Program-made: the position numbers and the translations under genes
Notes under the pieces: generated by a model
Database searches by the model: none
The model's input: the letters and a program-made list of their open reading frames with translations, nothing else
What the model was told of the DNA's origin: nothing
DNA from: Aquatica leii
Lineage: Eukaryota > Arthropoda > Insecta > Coleoptera > Lampyridae
Assembly (NCBI GenBank): GCA_035610365.1
Contig: CM069432.1
Span: 71,862,520 to 71,926,519, forward strand
Length of the DNA stretch: 64,000 bases
Direction of reading: 5' to 3'
Part shown: positions 1-11,430 of the stretch, one piece after another
Layout of the letters: every line of letters begins with the position of its first letter
Position numbering within the stretch: the stretch's first letter is position 1

Positions 1-2017
1 AATGTTTATGTTATATTATTAAAGCGAAGTTTATAAAAACTATTGTTATTGACTATAAAAAACGATCTAATAAATTAAGATAATTCTGAGCAAGGTTTAA
101 TCTATGTTTACATTTGTAGTAAATATTTATTAAGCTATATGTGATTATATTACTTTGTAATATACAAATATATTTTTAGATAATACAATTGTCAAAAGAA
201 GTTACATTTTTCGTCTTTGTGGACGGTTATGCAAATAAAAGTGATACCACATTAAAAACATTAAAACGTATATTTAACAATGCAATAATAAAAACGTATA
301 ACTTATCATACTTACATACATAAATTCTATTCTAAAATAACTCCACCAATCAAAAGTCCGTAATCGTTGGCGTTGACGTTTTGTCACAACTGCACCGTCT
401 TCATTAGGTCAATTTGTATTTAAAACAATTAAAATTCATTAAAAAATTATCACATAACATAACATTGATAAATTTAATAAATACATAACCCTCATGATTT
501 TAGAAATTAGTGAAAAAAATTACCTGCTTCCTCTAAAATCTTTTCATTGAGTATACAAAAAAATAGCATGTTAGACATGTAAGTAATGTAGTTTTACGTT
601 TGCTCATTATTAAAAATTTACACTTGTTGGTAAACCACAATTTTTTAAACTTATTTAACAATATACTGTTTTTCCTAAAAATCTAAACAAAATTTGTTGA
701 CTAAAAGTTTTTAAATTACATTTAATTTTAATTTGTAAAATATTGTGGTTAAATGTCATAAATGTATAAATTATTTCACGTTTAAAATTGTTTAACATGT
801 AGAAATATTGTTTTGTATGTTATTGTTAAATTTGTCATTAGAATAACTTCAACGATTATTTGTTATGTATATTTCTGCTTATTAAATTTTGATGCATCAC
901 ATTTATTTTCTAGTTTGATTTGTATTAATACTATGTTCCTACTTTTGACATATCTATGGGCAAAAGTATCTACTGCAGCTCATCTATTTTACTTTACTTA
1001 TTTTATTGTTTTAATAGTTTAGTTAGACCTCAGAATAGCCGTCTATTGCGTATATTTTACTACTAACGTTTTTGTTAGACAAGGATTGCTTTTATAGCTT
1101 GTTTTATGTGATGCAACCGACCCTTGTTTAAGTATGTCCTCTATCGTCTACTTTTATGTGCATACTTCATTTACATAAAGTTTAATCATTTTAATACTTT
1201 TCTTATTAACACGGTAGCACCAGATAGTTTATTTTCTGTATAATGCTTTAAGTTGTGGGCCGTACTAAAAAAAGTATTATATCACACGTTCTAAAGTTGA
1301 AAGTATTCGCAAAGCTGAAATAATTGTGATGTATCAATTTTGATTATGTTATTTACCACAAGATACACCTAAATAAATTAAATTTACATACATTTTTTGT
1401 TTTTAACTTACCAATAGAATTTTTTATTAATTATATATAAAAGTTGTTATTACTGTTTATCATAATGTGTACAAGTACCATAATAATTTTCAGTTATTGT
1501 TATTCTGCATTACATTTGTTTTAATAATTACAAGTTAAAACTACTTTAATTATTTTATTCTATTTATAAACTAATTTTTACATTCAAAGCTTGAAATTAC
1601 ATGTTTATTGCAAAACAGAATAAAATTTAATTATATATATATATTTGATAACGCTAAAATAAAATAATTATTTTGTTTATAGTTTTAGAATAATATAATT
1701 AAGTACAGTTAAAACAATTGCTTTAAAACATTTTCAATATATTCTACCAGTTTTTTTAAACTATTAAAATTTTTGGTTAGCAAGGTTATCGTTAATATAA
1801 CATATAGATTTTATCAACGCTTTTTTACATACGTTATAAAACACTTTTTATAACCGCGTGCTGTGATTACATTTAATTAATAAATCAACTATATTTTTTG
1901 TAACGAATTTTAGAAATGATATGATTAACACGCAGTTTTTATAAAACGTGTCTTTGTTTTCTTTATTTTTTATAATAAAATATAATATTTTTCTTTAAAT
2001 CAATCCACAATTATAAT
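1..2017. other. AT-rich stretch without recognisable genes
   Basis: No coding similarity was seen on either strand. A 69-codon open frame at 813-1022 is hydrophobic, low in complexity and what very AT-rich DNA gives by chance. Short TA runs occur near 1635. Nothing else stands out. Confidence 0.6.
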
Positions 2018-2070
2018 TATTCTAAAACTAGTTTCGACAATTTAAATTGTCATCATCAGTTAAACTAAAA
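2018..2070 (-). ncRNA. Hammerhead-ribozyme-like motif at the 3' side of the PLE
   Basis: Read on the minus strand, the sequence holds CTGATGA, then a 16-base perfect palindrome GACAATTTAAATTGTC, then GAAAC, which is the order of the hammerhead core. A short ACTAGT could be a 2-bp stem III with GTT as the cleavage triplet. The flanks then pair as stem I over nine positions with seven Watson-Crick pairs, one G-U and one mismatch. PLEs are known to carry hammerhead motifs with very short stem III. A caveat is one extra T between the CTGATGA core and stem II, so activity is uncertain. Confidence 0.4.
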
Positions 2071-2246
2071 GCAAATGAATTAACAAAAATAATTAAACAT
2101 TTAAAAGAGCTTATAAGTTATATAAAATTATAAAAATTGAATGACAAATGTCAAGAAACTAGAAATTTTAAATTGAAATTGACATTAAATATACAGCCAT
2201 AGGTGATATGTAAAGGAAAATGAAAAAAGTAAATTATTAATTATTA

Positions 2247-2560
2247 TTAATTATAAAGAAGAGAAGATATATTTAAATTAAGAATTTCATTAAGACAGTT
2301 ATCTGAATTTTTATTATAAAGACGATGCATTTTAACAATTTTAAGATGATTAAGAAAAGGACTTTTGTTACAAAAATGAAGAAAGTTAAAATTAAGGTCA
2401 GAAGAAAAAGAATGACCAGTAGATAAAATATGATTAGCGAAAGAAAAACAAGTGTTTGATGTACCACAATTTAAATACCTTTTAATAAAATAAATATGTT
2501 CTTTTAATCTTGTTTTAACTTTTCTACCAGTTTGTCCAAGAAATTTTGCACACACCAGAT
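2247..2560 (-). pseudogene. PLE 1 GIY-YIG endonuclease domain
   Basis: About 100 residues read as a PLE C-terminal endonuclease: a FLGQTGRKVKTRLKEH segment matches the usual YIGQTGRK.KTRLKEH motif of the domain, followed by an H..STGHS segment. The leading Cys-rich part (SGVCKISWTNW, just upstream) lies in another frame, so a frameshift separates it. In an active element this domain nicks target DNA. The YIG tyrosine-isoleucine is replaced by FL, which suggests decay. It lies directly downstream of the reverse transcriptase pieces, as expected for a PLE. Confidence 0.75.
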
Positions 2561-3900
2561 TTATCTAAAGAGGAAACAGAACCTTTATTCTTAACAAAAA
2601 AATATTTTAAATTACGATTAGTAGAAAAAAATATAAATATTATACTTTTTAAAATAATTTTTAAGAAAAAGAGAACAAAAATTAACATAAGGCATAGAAC
2701 GATAGATAGTAGCATTATCCGATTTATTTTGAGAAATTTTTTTAAAGAAATAGTATTAACGAACTTTAAAAAAAACATTCATTAAAATGTGAAAAGGGTC
2801 ACCATTATTATAAGCTAACTGTTTAAAAGTATCAAATTCTTTATTAAAACTAGGCTTAGAGATAGGAATAGAAAAGAGACGATTACATAAAGAACGAAAA
2901 AAAGCAATTTAATGATTATAAGAATGATTAGAGTAAAAGGGAATTAAACAATCGGTGTAAGCAGGTTTACGAAAGATTTTATTTTCAATATTATTAATGA
3001 AGATTTTAGTAGCAAGAAGTGAAATATTAGATCCCATAACTAAACCAGATGATTGAAAATAATAATTATTATTAAATTAAAAAAAAATTGTTTAAAAACC
3101 AAATCGAGCAACGAATAAATATCTAAAATCTGGTAAGTATCCAAGGAACCATTAACAAAAGCAAATTAGGAATAAAAAAAAAAACAAATTATTCTGGAGG
3201 AATAGATGAAAAAAGATTGACATCTAAAGATACAAGAATAAATGAAGTCAAATAAAATATTTTAATCTTAAAAGCAAGATCAGAAGAATCAAAAATAGAA
3301 TATTGATTAGTAAAATTAGAATAAGTTCGTATAATATTGTTAAGCCAAGGAGCAAGTTTAGAGACAGGAGAGTTGCAAAAAAAAACAAGTCGAATTGGGA
3401 TAGAAAGTTTGTGTATTTTTGGTAGATCATGAAAAAACGGTCTTCAAGGATTCATAAGTTTAAAATAATTTTTTTTTCTATTTTCAAGAGAATTAAAAGT
3501 TAAACTATATGATTGAAGACATAATAGAAAAGATAAACAAAAACAAGAAATAAAATCTTTGGAAAGTATTTTAAATCACCTTTACTAATAAAATCTTCAA
3601 TTTCATAAACATAATCAAAACAAGAAAGAATGACAATGGAATGACCCTTATCAGCTTTTGAAACACTAAGATTATTAGATTTAATTTCGGATCTTAATAG
3701 TGAACAAGATTTAAAGATTGAATTAAAATTAGGATTAAATTTGGCATTATCTAACAACTTCTTCTATTTATTATGAATTTCAGATCTAATTTCGTTACTA
3801 TTAAATAAATCTAAAGAATGAATTTTGTTTTCAGAACAAACTACTAAGTTTCAACTGTTTTTTAGTAATGTTACGAATTTTAGTATTAAAACTAATTTAT
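2560..3900 (-). pseudogene. PLE 1 reverse transcriptase remnants
   Basis: Fragments in changing minus-strand frames match PLE reverse transcriptase. The first is NLSVSKADKGHSIVIL (3500-3757), the conserved ADKG segment before the palm. Next is APWLNN with a following LVSLDVNLFSSIPPE segment (about 3180-3380), which is motif A containing the first catalytic aspartate. Then comes VMGSN (about 3040), which is motif B. The text then jumps straight to RKPAYTDCLIPFYSNHS (about 2960), which normally lies after YVDD. About 70 residues including motif C are therefore missing. The gene cannot encode an active polymerase. Confidence 0.7.
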
Positions 3901-3904
3901 TTAA

Positions 3905-4330
3905 ACGGCTAAAAATATGTTTTACTTATACTGGAATTATATACACTTTTAAATTCACGGAACTAATTATATCTAATAATGTTTAATAAAAACACTTACA
4001 CTAGAATTTATATCACTTACAAGATGATAAGATAAAGTCCTCGGATAACTTCACACAACTGTTTACACTAAACTCACGTACTACGTCGATTTATTTATAA
4101 CACGCGATAACGACTTATTTATTTAGACTCGAATAATCTTCTTAACACTGCAGGCTTCGTATTACGGAAATAACTGACCTACGATTTGTTTCTTTGGTAT
4201 TTATACACATTTGGAAATCCTTCTCGAGTGTTTCCTATCTTTCGGTATATCTTCTAGAAGATGGATAACAACTTCCAGAAGGCTCTTGAATTTGCAGATA
4301 ACTTCTTGAACGTTTCAGTAATATTAACCG
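3905..4330. other. Non-coding segment interrupting the PLE N-terminal region
   Basis: PLE coding similarity stops near 3905 and resumes near 4330 (LKHNLPVN). The 420 bases between are somewhat richer in GC and have no PLE similarity. On the minus strand the block could begin with TGAAACGTTC and end with GTAAAACA, a TG...CA frame that would suit a solo LTR. No flanking duplication could be matched, so this reading is weak. Confidence 0.25.
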
Positions 4331-4401
4331 GCAAATTGTGTTTAAGGTCTGAATTTAACAAAAACTGTTCTTGGGAATTAAAAGAAACATTACTTAGATT
4401 A
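4330..4401 (-). pseudogene. PLE 1 N-terminal fragment, downstream of the LINE insertion
   Basis: Minus-strand reading gives NLSNVSFNSQEQFLLN followed by LKHNLPVN, matching the PLE N-terminal pattern of a Leu/Asn stretch, an E..LL segment and a (G)LK(F/H)NLP motif. The NLSN end is repeated in the other half of the element at 7059-7071. Both halves read in the same frame across the duplicated 13 bases, so they were one continuous reading frame before the LINE arrived. Confidence 0.65.
4389..4401. repeat. Target site duplication, left copy, of the nested LINE
   Basis: ATTACTTAGATTA occurs here and again at 7059-7071, immediately flanking the LINE. Part of the right copy merges with the LINE's ATT tail, so the true duplication is 10 to 13 bases. 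Confidence 0.8.
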
Positions 4402-7000
4402 CGAAGTTTAATTATAAGGTAGAAAATACTAATTTGTACCAACATCACTTAAATTACACAAAAAGTGTATACTACAACAGCAACGATATTAACAGCATAA
4501 ATAATAATTTAATGCAAACAATTAAAGAAGCTGCATGCCGATCCGGAATGTGCAAAGTAACACTAATAAACAACCAACGTACCAAAAACAAAAACCCCTG
4601 GTTTAACAAAGAATGCTATGATCTAAAACAACAAGTCAAAATTAATCTTAAAACATATCGTAAAAACAAAAGTGAAAAACATCTAACTATTTATATTAAC
4701 ACCAAAAATAACTACCTCAAACTTATAAAAAAACATAAAAATACTTACTACAAAGAATTAACAAAAATATTGCTAACACAAAAACAACATAGAATTTTGG
4801 AAAACCGTAAAATCTCTTAAACCGAAATTTAATAATGTTGACGAAATAAATGCTAACATATGGGAAAACTTTTACCAAGAAATTTATTCCACCGAAACTT
4901 CAGTTACGCAACCATTTTTAGATTGTCAACATCCGTATTTAGACAACAAAATATCTATTGAAGAGTTACAATTTTGCATTGCTACTTCTAAAAACAACAA
5001 AGCTCCAGGTTTAGACGGGATAAATAACGAATTTTACAAATATTTAACACCACAATGGGAACATTATTTACTCAACATGTTTAACAATATATTAACTAAA
5101 GAAAAAACACCTACAGCATGGTCAGCAGTACAGCTTTTTCACATACACAAAAAAGGAGACAAACTAAACCCGCATAACTACCGAGGCATCGCACTTATAA
5201 ACTCTATCTGTAAAATTTTTACGCAAATTATCTACAAAAGATTACAAACTTGGTGTGAACAGAATAACTTACTAGAAGAAAATCAAATGGGATTTCGAAA
5301 AAATAGAGGCACTTTAGACAATATTTTTTCCTTGACAACAACGCTACAAATACACTTACACAACAAAAGAAGAAATATATATGCTATATTTATAGATTTT
5401 AATAGAGCTTTTGATTGCATAAACCATAAAAAACTGTGGGAAAAACTATATAACTCAGGAATATCTTCAATACTAATTAGAATTTTACAAAGCTTATATA
5501 GAGAAGCTAAACTAAAAATAAAAACAAACTGGGAGGAAACCAATTTTATCGACATAACAAAAGGAGTACTACAGGGTGACTTCTAAGTCCACTGCTATTT
5601 AGTCTTTACATCAACGACTTAGACAAGTATCTGAGAGAGCAGAAAACTCGAGAACTGAATATAGATGGAAGACAAGACATTTTAACATTAGGTTATGCAG
5701 ATGATATTGTGTTATTTGGAGAATCACCTATTGACGTTAATAGAAAACTTAAACTACTAGAATTTTATTGTGAAGAAAACTTACTGACCGTGAACTGCGA
5801 TAAAACTAAAATATTAATTATTCATAAAGGACGTAGACCATCTCTAACTTTTAAGTACCAAAAAAAAAAGAAATGGAAATCATCAACAACTTTTGCTACC
5901 GTGGAATAACATTCTCATCATCTGGAAAATTTAACCTTGCAACACAAGACAGTTTTAAATCATCAGTGATAGCCACTCAAACAGTTAAGACAATATTACA
6001 AAAAAGCAAACCAAATGGTTGGGATGAAAAAATCAGTTTACTAAACTTTACCGTAAACGTTACCGCTTTAGGCAACGAGACAAGTCAAAACCGTGGAAAG
6101 ATGTCAAATTGGTTATTTAAAATATATTCTCCAATGTTCAAAAACAACACCAAATCATATGCTTCGTTTAGAGACAGGAACCAACCACATAGCAACAAAA
6201 ATATGGAAACGAGCGTTAAACTGGTGGATGAAGATCTTAAACATGGAAAACACCCGGCTTCCTAAACAACTGTATGACAGATTAGTAGTATTAGACACTA
6301 CTCCAAATAATAACATCGACTTTAATTGGGCAACACAAATCAAAACTTTTCTTGGAGAACTAGGATTCAGCAACATATGGATACAACAGACTCTAGATAA
6401 GAACACTGCAAATTTAATTATAGACAAGTTTACTGAAAACATGCAACTTAGAGATTTAGAGAATAATAAAATGTCTAAATACAACACTGTTTACAAACAT
6501 TTAAAGACTAATTTTAACACAGAAAGTTATTTAAAGACAAACTTACATTTTAGCAAAATTAGAACAATAGCCCAAATTCGATTAGCCAGTAAAAAACATA
6601 TGTCTTTTTATTACAACAACATTAAATACTACATCAATGCAGAAGAAAACTGTACAATCTGCAATAAACAAGAACGGGAAGATCTTTACCACCTTCTTGT
6701 CACCTGTCCAATTTATGAACCACTTAGACGTCAATATTTAAGAAACTATATCCCGACCATTCGACAAACAGAACTTGAACTTCACTTATTTCTCACAGAC
6801 TTAAACGTAGAAAAAATTAATAATTTATATTTTTATATTGCAAATGTGTTAAAAATGGGTAGTTTCTTTATGAACGATTAAATGCTGACTAATAATTTGT
6901 TTCAGTTTTTGAATCTAAACTTATGTTATTCTTATTATGTTAATTATATTTAGAATTACTCAACCTCTTGTAAAAGGATAATTTTCCTGTATACAATAAA

Positions 7001-7058
<58 letters not shown>
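4402..7058 (+). mobile_element. 5'-truncated non-LTR retrotransposon (LINE 1) with ATT-repeat tail
   Basis: This plus-strand LINE of about 2.66 kb is inserted into PLE 1. It begins inside its second open reading frame, between the endonuclease and the reverse transcriptase, so it is 5'-truncated as LINE copies often are. It keeps the reverse transcriptase, a C-terminal CCHC-like knuckle, a short 3' untranslated region and an ATT microsatellite tail. A 13-bp duplication flanks it. At least four frameshifts disable it. The clade looks like the Jockey/CR1/I group, but I cannot resolve it further. Confidence 0.85.
4410..6881 (+). pseudogene. LINE 1 reverse transcriptase (broken)
   Basis: The reading moves through several frames. 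From about 4410 to 4800 lies the linker after the endonuclease (NPWFNKECYDLK, a typical pattern). From 4800 to 5580 come the fingers and palm, with NNKAPGLDGI (motif 1), HNYRGIALINSICKIF, QMGFRKNRGTLDNI, then AIFIDFNRAFDCINH (motif A, with its aspartate) and GVLQGD. A frameshift at 5580 leads to SPLLFSLYINDLD and GYADDIVLF (motif C, catalytic Asp-Asp intact) up to 5909. Further shifts occur near 5873 and near 6070. The C-terminal part (6093-6881) has CTICNKQEREDLYHLLVTC, a CCHC knuckle common in this LINE group. All catalytic motifs survive; only the reading frame is broken. Confidence 0.85.

Positions 7059-7061
<3 letters not shown>
7003..7061 (+). repeat. (ATT)n microsatellite, LINE 1 tail
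   Basis: About 59 bases of uninterrupted ATT/TTA repeats follow the LINE 3' region and abut the right target duplication. Position and orientation fit a LINE 3' tail instead of an independent microsatellite. Confidence 0.8.
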
Positions 7062-7063
<2 letters not shown>

Positions 7064-7071
7064 TTAGATTA
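7059..7071. repeat. Target site duplication, right copy, of the nested LINE
   Basis: This is the second copy of ATTACTTAGATTA, identical to 4389-4401. Continuing on the minus strand it reads RILNLSN in frame with the NLSN of the left copy. Confidence 0.8.
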
Positions 7072-7397
7072 AGAATCCGAGAGTGAAAGCTGTGGCGTGA
7101 ATCAAAATTAGTACAAGTATTAGAAATAATAGATGAAAATGTAGAAAGAGAAGGAATATGAAAATTGTTATTATGAGATGAAAAATTATAATATACAGGT
7201 GAATGAAATAAAACTGGCTGTAAATTGCGTAAATTAATGAGTTTCTTACAAAGATTGAAATAAATTAGAATAACACTAAATAAGGCATAATCTCTAATAC
7301 TACATTCTAAATAATCAAGCTCACATTTGTGTAATACAGAAGATAGTCTTGAGCGAAGAATATAAAGATTGTACAGTGATTTTACTTCTTCTTTCAT
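7062..7397 (-). pseudogene. PLE 1 N-terminal region, upstream of the LINE insertion
   Basis: About 110 codons are open on the minus strand, starting near MKEEVKSLYNLYILR and containing CKKLINLRNLQ and then FHSRILNLSN, where the LINE breaks it. Its assignment to the PLE rests on frame continuity with 4401-4330 once the LINE and one duplication copy are set aside, and on the typical Lys/Leu/Asn-rich PLE N-terminus. The asparagine run seen if one reads on is only the translated ATT tail. The start codon is uncertain. Confidence 0.55.
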
Positions 7398-9709
7398 CCA
7401 TGTTCTTCTTCCAGTTTATGGACTGTTTATATTTGTCTTAATTGAAACAAAATAGTAAGATGCTCTTTTAAAAATTTTTAAACAAACTATATTTTTAAAT
7501 TAGTATGTTTACGTTGAAGCATTTGCTTTTTGAAATTTATTTTTTATACCACTTCTATCAGATACGAGTGCAAACTTGGTTTTGCTATCTTGTCATTTGT
7601 TTAACTCTTAGTTTAGTTATACAAATTGATTTATTTAATCAGTTTTTTTTTACTTACCATACCGAGCATTTTATAAACAGAGACAACAAAATACTATTAT
7701 AAATATATGTTGTTTACTGTTACTCAAAACTGAAAAATGATTCCAGCCTTTAAAATATGACTTAATCTATTCAGTCCATTGATAAAACATGTAGTTTATT
7801 TATAGTAAGTTTTAAAATGTCATTTCTTAACGCTACTTTGTAATCGGTTCCGTTACTTTTCTATACGATCACTCATGAAACGGAAACAGGAAAAGTTTTC
7901 CAAATTTCAAACCATTTTTGTTATTCTGTTTTTATCACTTAAAAGATAAAAAGCATAGTGACTAAGAAAAAAGGTCAGATCAATACGCGTACTTGTTGAA
8001 ACAGCATTCATCTCAAAAAATAAATTTACATTGACATTGAACCTTAAACGCTGTTTTAATTAATTTTTATGTTTGGTTTTAATTGACTTTTATTCTGAGA
8101 TACTGTATTGGCGGGGACCTTTAGACCACCGATGGCAAACCTATAGTGCGAGTGTAAATTTGTTTTTGATAAGTTATCGATTCTTAAATTTTATCTTTAT
8201 CTTATAATATTCAACTGGCAAATAAAATCTACCAGTAGGGTTTCGAGTTTAACCGTTTCTAGTTTTGTTACATTGAGAAAAAAACATTTAACTGATACTA
8301 GAAAAATATTAATAAATACTACATGTAGTAGTAATATAGGCGCCTGTAGTTACACTTATTATTAATTACAACTACAAAATATCACTTATGTAGCGTATAG
8401 CATATTAGTGACATATGATTTAGATCCAACTACTTGTAGTTGTTTACGCGTACTACTACGTCGTTGTTATTAATGCAACTACAAGATTTGTGTTATATAG
8501 ATTTTACCACTTGTACTGGTACTATCTCTTGGTTGTTACAATATTAAACCATGTAGTGATAATTCGTATATCATACGTGCATATAAAATGAGGATTGTAG
8601 CGGTAATACATAATACTTATTTTTAACAATACATTTAATTTTAATGTTAAGAAAAAATTAAAAAATAGTTTTTTACGTTATAAATTGTTTGCATATTTTG
8701 AATATTTAAAAATGTAACTACATACTTAGTTCTGTAACTAAAGACAAAAGGTTTCATTATGAGAACTCTCAAAGAAAAAACAGATGATTGTACAAACACC
8801 ATACCACACAAACAATTTAAATCTACTTAAACAATAATAATGTGATAAAACGTTTATTAACAATTTCTTCTAATGTCGGTTTGTTTTCCTTCGTATTCCC
8901 AGTTTTGGAAAAAAATTATTAAAATCCTCTTCTTGGCGAATTTTAAATGCTTCATTGTGTGCAATTTTTTTTATAAAAAAGGAACACAGTGTATGTTCAT
9001 TGTAGAAAAATGCAAAACTTTTTATGTGTTTACTAAATGCATTATAGGTATGCATTTCAAAGGTTACACATTAACACGATCATTAGGTACATCAAAATAC
9101 TTCCTTTAAAAGTGTTGATTACTTCTGGTAGATTTAGCTTTTGCAAAAGTTCTATTTTATCCCACATTTCTTTGAAGATAAGGTGATAAAAATCTATAAA
9201 TTAATAGCAATGAGTAACCTACACAGTTATTTACAGTACCGCGACCACAAAAGCATTAAAAGTTACCGTGTAAAAAACATTATAACTATAAATTCGTACG
9301 TGCTAAAATGCACAACACAGCAGAATCTCTATTTATTACTTTTAGTTTATACAAATAACGACATTTAAGTTAGCATTTCGCCTAGATATAATAATGCTTG
9401 CGAAGTTTTACGTCATTTTCGTCGATTAATTAATATGAGATAACTACTATATGCTCTTTACATTTAATAGTACGTAGTTGTATTGTTTGTTACATGTGCT
9501 GTACTAATTTGTAGTTGTAAATGAGTACATTTGCTTAATCTTTTTATGCAATACCCCCTTTTTAAAAAACAACAAAATAATTTTACGAGTTAGGAGTAGT
9601 ACTTAATAATTCTGTACATGTAAATAGGTAAATATACAAGCAATAACGAATATTGCAGTTAGACATCTTTTATACAATATTATAGCAACAAGTACATAGT
9701 GTTATATAG
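7398..9709. other. No recognised gene; weak coding-like patch near 8870-9190
   Basis: Most of this is AT-rich and featureless. Between 8870 and 9190 the minus strand shows readable pieces (IKSFAFFYNEHTLCSFF, then MWDKIELLQKLNLPEV in another frame) that could be a much decayed mobile-element protein. I could not place them in a family. The open frame at 7505-7702 is hydrophobic and looks like chance. Confidence 0.4.
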
Positions 9710-10850
9710 ATCGTACTGTTTCGGATAAACCTATCAACCATTGGGATGTTTTGGCTGTATACGGAATTGTTACTAAATTAAATTATTTTACTACACGCGA
9801 ATGGAAAAATCACTGTACTTTCAATATTTCAAAATTAAGTAATCTCGTTATTTCTTTTAAACAAAAATGGTAAACTTTAGAATCATTAAAATTCAATAAA
9901 AGTAATAAAGCGATTTTGCGTAACTAATACGTACCGAAACCAAAACAACACGTACAGTATCTATGTTCTGTAAACGCTGTTTGCAGTCAAGATGAATCTC
10001 AAACTAAATGCGTATTTTGCAACCAACCTTATCATCACATTTTTGTATTTCAAAAATTTAAAGAGTTAACAGCGGAGTTATTCAAGAAGTAAAGCAGTAT
10101 AAATTATGCATTAATTGTTTGCATGAAAATCATACTACATTTAAAAAGGTTGTAAACTTTGCCGTAAGCGCCTTAATACGTTATTCCACATGGAAACGAT
10201 CGAAAATGAACTCTCTACACCAATGGCACAATTAAAGTTAGCATCTTGTAATTACGTTAGTAATTGTTTTAAATCAGAAACCTATACCTTTTTATCGACA
10301 CCAAATTTAGAGATATTTTATTTGAAAAAAAAATGTTCACGTTTGTAAGGCTTTAATAATTGTTGGTAGTCAGTTAAATTTAAGTCTCGTTATTAACGAA
10401 ATTAATTGAAGTATTACTGAAATTATTTAAAATCTTACTTCTATCACTAAAATGACAAATGTCACTGTAAAATCAAAAAAACCTATCAATCAACCTGTGC
10501 TTCAAAAAATACATTTGGGTTAAGTACTCGGTGGCGTAAAATAATTAAATTTCAACATAATTAATAATAATAATATTAAACGTTTTTAGGATATCCAGGA
10601 AATTAATGAAATCTGATGTGCATACTCCAACAAAAAGCTGAACTTCTAAAATCATGTTTTGGCTACTGATGGTCGTAATGTAGATGGCAGGTTTTTTTTA
10701 TAAAATTACCACTTTGAGCAAACCCGAACAGTTTTTACCACATTAGGCGTTCTTAGAAGAAAGTAAAATTACCATGAAACTGCACGATTTCTTTTACATA
10801 AACACCAAAACTAGCAACGGCATCAGTTTAAAAGATAATTTACACCTCGA
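9710..10850 (+). pseudogene. BEL/Pao gag-protease relic
   Basis: Broken frames follow the BEL/Pao order. KPINHWDVLAVYGIV with TKLNYFTTREW (about 9730-9810) matches the gag segment before the zinc knuckles. CVFCNQPYHHIFVFQKFKEL (about 10010-10070), then KLCINCLHENHTTF and CKLCRKRLNTLFHME (about 10105-10195), reproduce the family's run of Cys/His knuckles. ALIIVGSQLN (about 10350) sits where the aspartic protease LxDSGS motif belongs, with the aspartate lost. Later fragments up to 10850 resemble the start of pol, such as KSCFGY. Stops and shifts are frequent. It is clearly older than the BEL element at 24797. Confidence 0.6.
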
Positions 10851-11062
10851 ACCTTAATTGTAACAAGAGTTATTTATAATACTGATTTGTTTTCGCACAT
10901 ATCAATATGTTACATTAAATAGATTTTAGTTTAAATAATATCAAGCGCATTTACAGCATTCCTTATTGTTCTTTAGTTTATAATATTAATTTAGTTTTAT
11001 CAAGTTTTTATAGAAAATAAATCGTATAAAAAACAAACTTATTTGAAAAACCGGAAACATTT

Positions 11063-11221
11063 AAGAGGGCGGCATGTTGAATGCAGCCAATTTTCGGTTA
11101 CAAATTGCGGCTAACTAAGACATGCGCAAAAACGGATCGGTACGGGATAGTTTTAAGAAAATGTTATTATGTTTGTACCGATTCTAACAGTAACGTGGTT
11201 TTTATTTAAACAATCAACATC
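11063..11221 (+). mobile_element. Polypurine tract and 3' LTR candidate of the BEL/Pao relic
   Basis: AAGAGGGCGGCA at 11063-11074 is a purine-rich tract followed at once by TGTTGAATGCAGCC, the usual polypurine tract to LTR junction. The LTR may end near ATCAACA at 11221. No matching 5' LTR was found upstream, and the pol region between 10850 and 11063 is missing, so the copy is internally deleted and 5'-truncated. Confidence 0.45.
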
Positions 11222-11408
11222 CGGTTTGTTAGCAGAGTAGGATCATATTAATTATGTTTAAATTATGTTTACTGTAATTTTACTTAATCTAAACATAAAT
11301 TATATTAAACATTATTTTTATTTCAACATAATAGTTTAATGTAAATTTGGATTTTAATTTTTAATATACATATTTTTGAGTAAGCTTCATTTTAGTAAAA
11401 CTGTTTTA

Positions 11409-11430
11409 TAAGTAAGTAAGTAAGTAAGAA
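11409..11430 (-). repeat. (TAAG)n tail of LINE 2
   Basis: Five tandem AAGT units lie at the 3' side of the minus-strand LINE 2, after its last coding piece, fitting a short microsatellite tail. Confidence 0.5.

Larger units (their letters stand above)
2018..7397 (-). mobile_element. Penelope-like element (PLE 1), interrupted and decayed
   Basis: This is a minus-strand PLE of about 2.7 kb once the nested LINE at 4402-7058 is set aside. Pieces in element order are an N-terminal region (7397-7062, continuing at 4401-4254), a reverse transcriptase (about 3900-2960) and a GIY-YIG endonuclease (about 2560-2247). PLEs encode these two activities in one protein and insert by target-primed reverse transcription. 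Frames change several times and stops are present, so it is a pseudogene. The palm segment with the YVDD motif appears deleted between the VMGSN-like motif and the RKPAYTD segment. The family assignment rests on motif order and is firm; the outer ends are approximate. Confidence 0.8.

Noticed and set aside
813-1022. Hydrophobic 69-codon frame
   Set aside because: Composition is what random AT-rich DNA yields, and no motif, splice context or neighbour supports it.
2546-2785. Plus-strand 79-codon frame (MHTPDLSKEETEP...)
   Set aside because: It is the antisense shadow of the PLE 1 reverse transcriptase and endonuclease on the minus strand.
6960-7061. Poly-asparagine protein tail on the minus strand
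   Set aside because: It is the translated ATT tail of the LINE, not protein coding.
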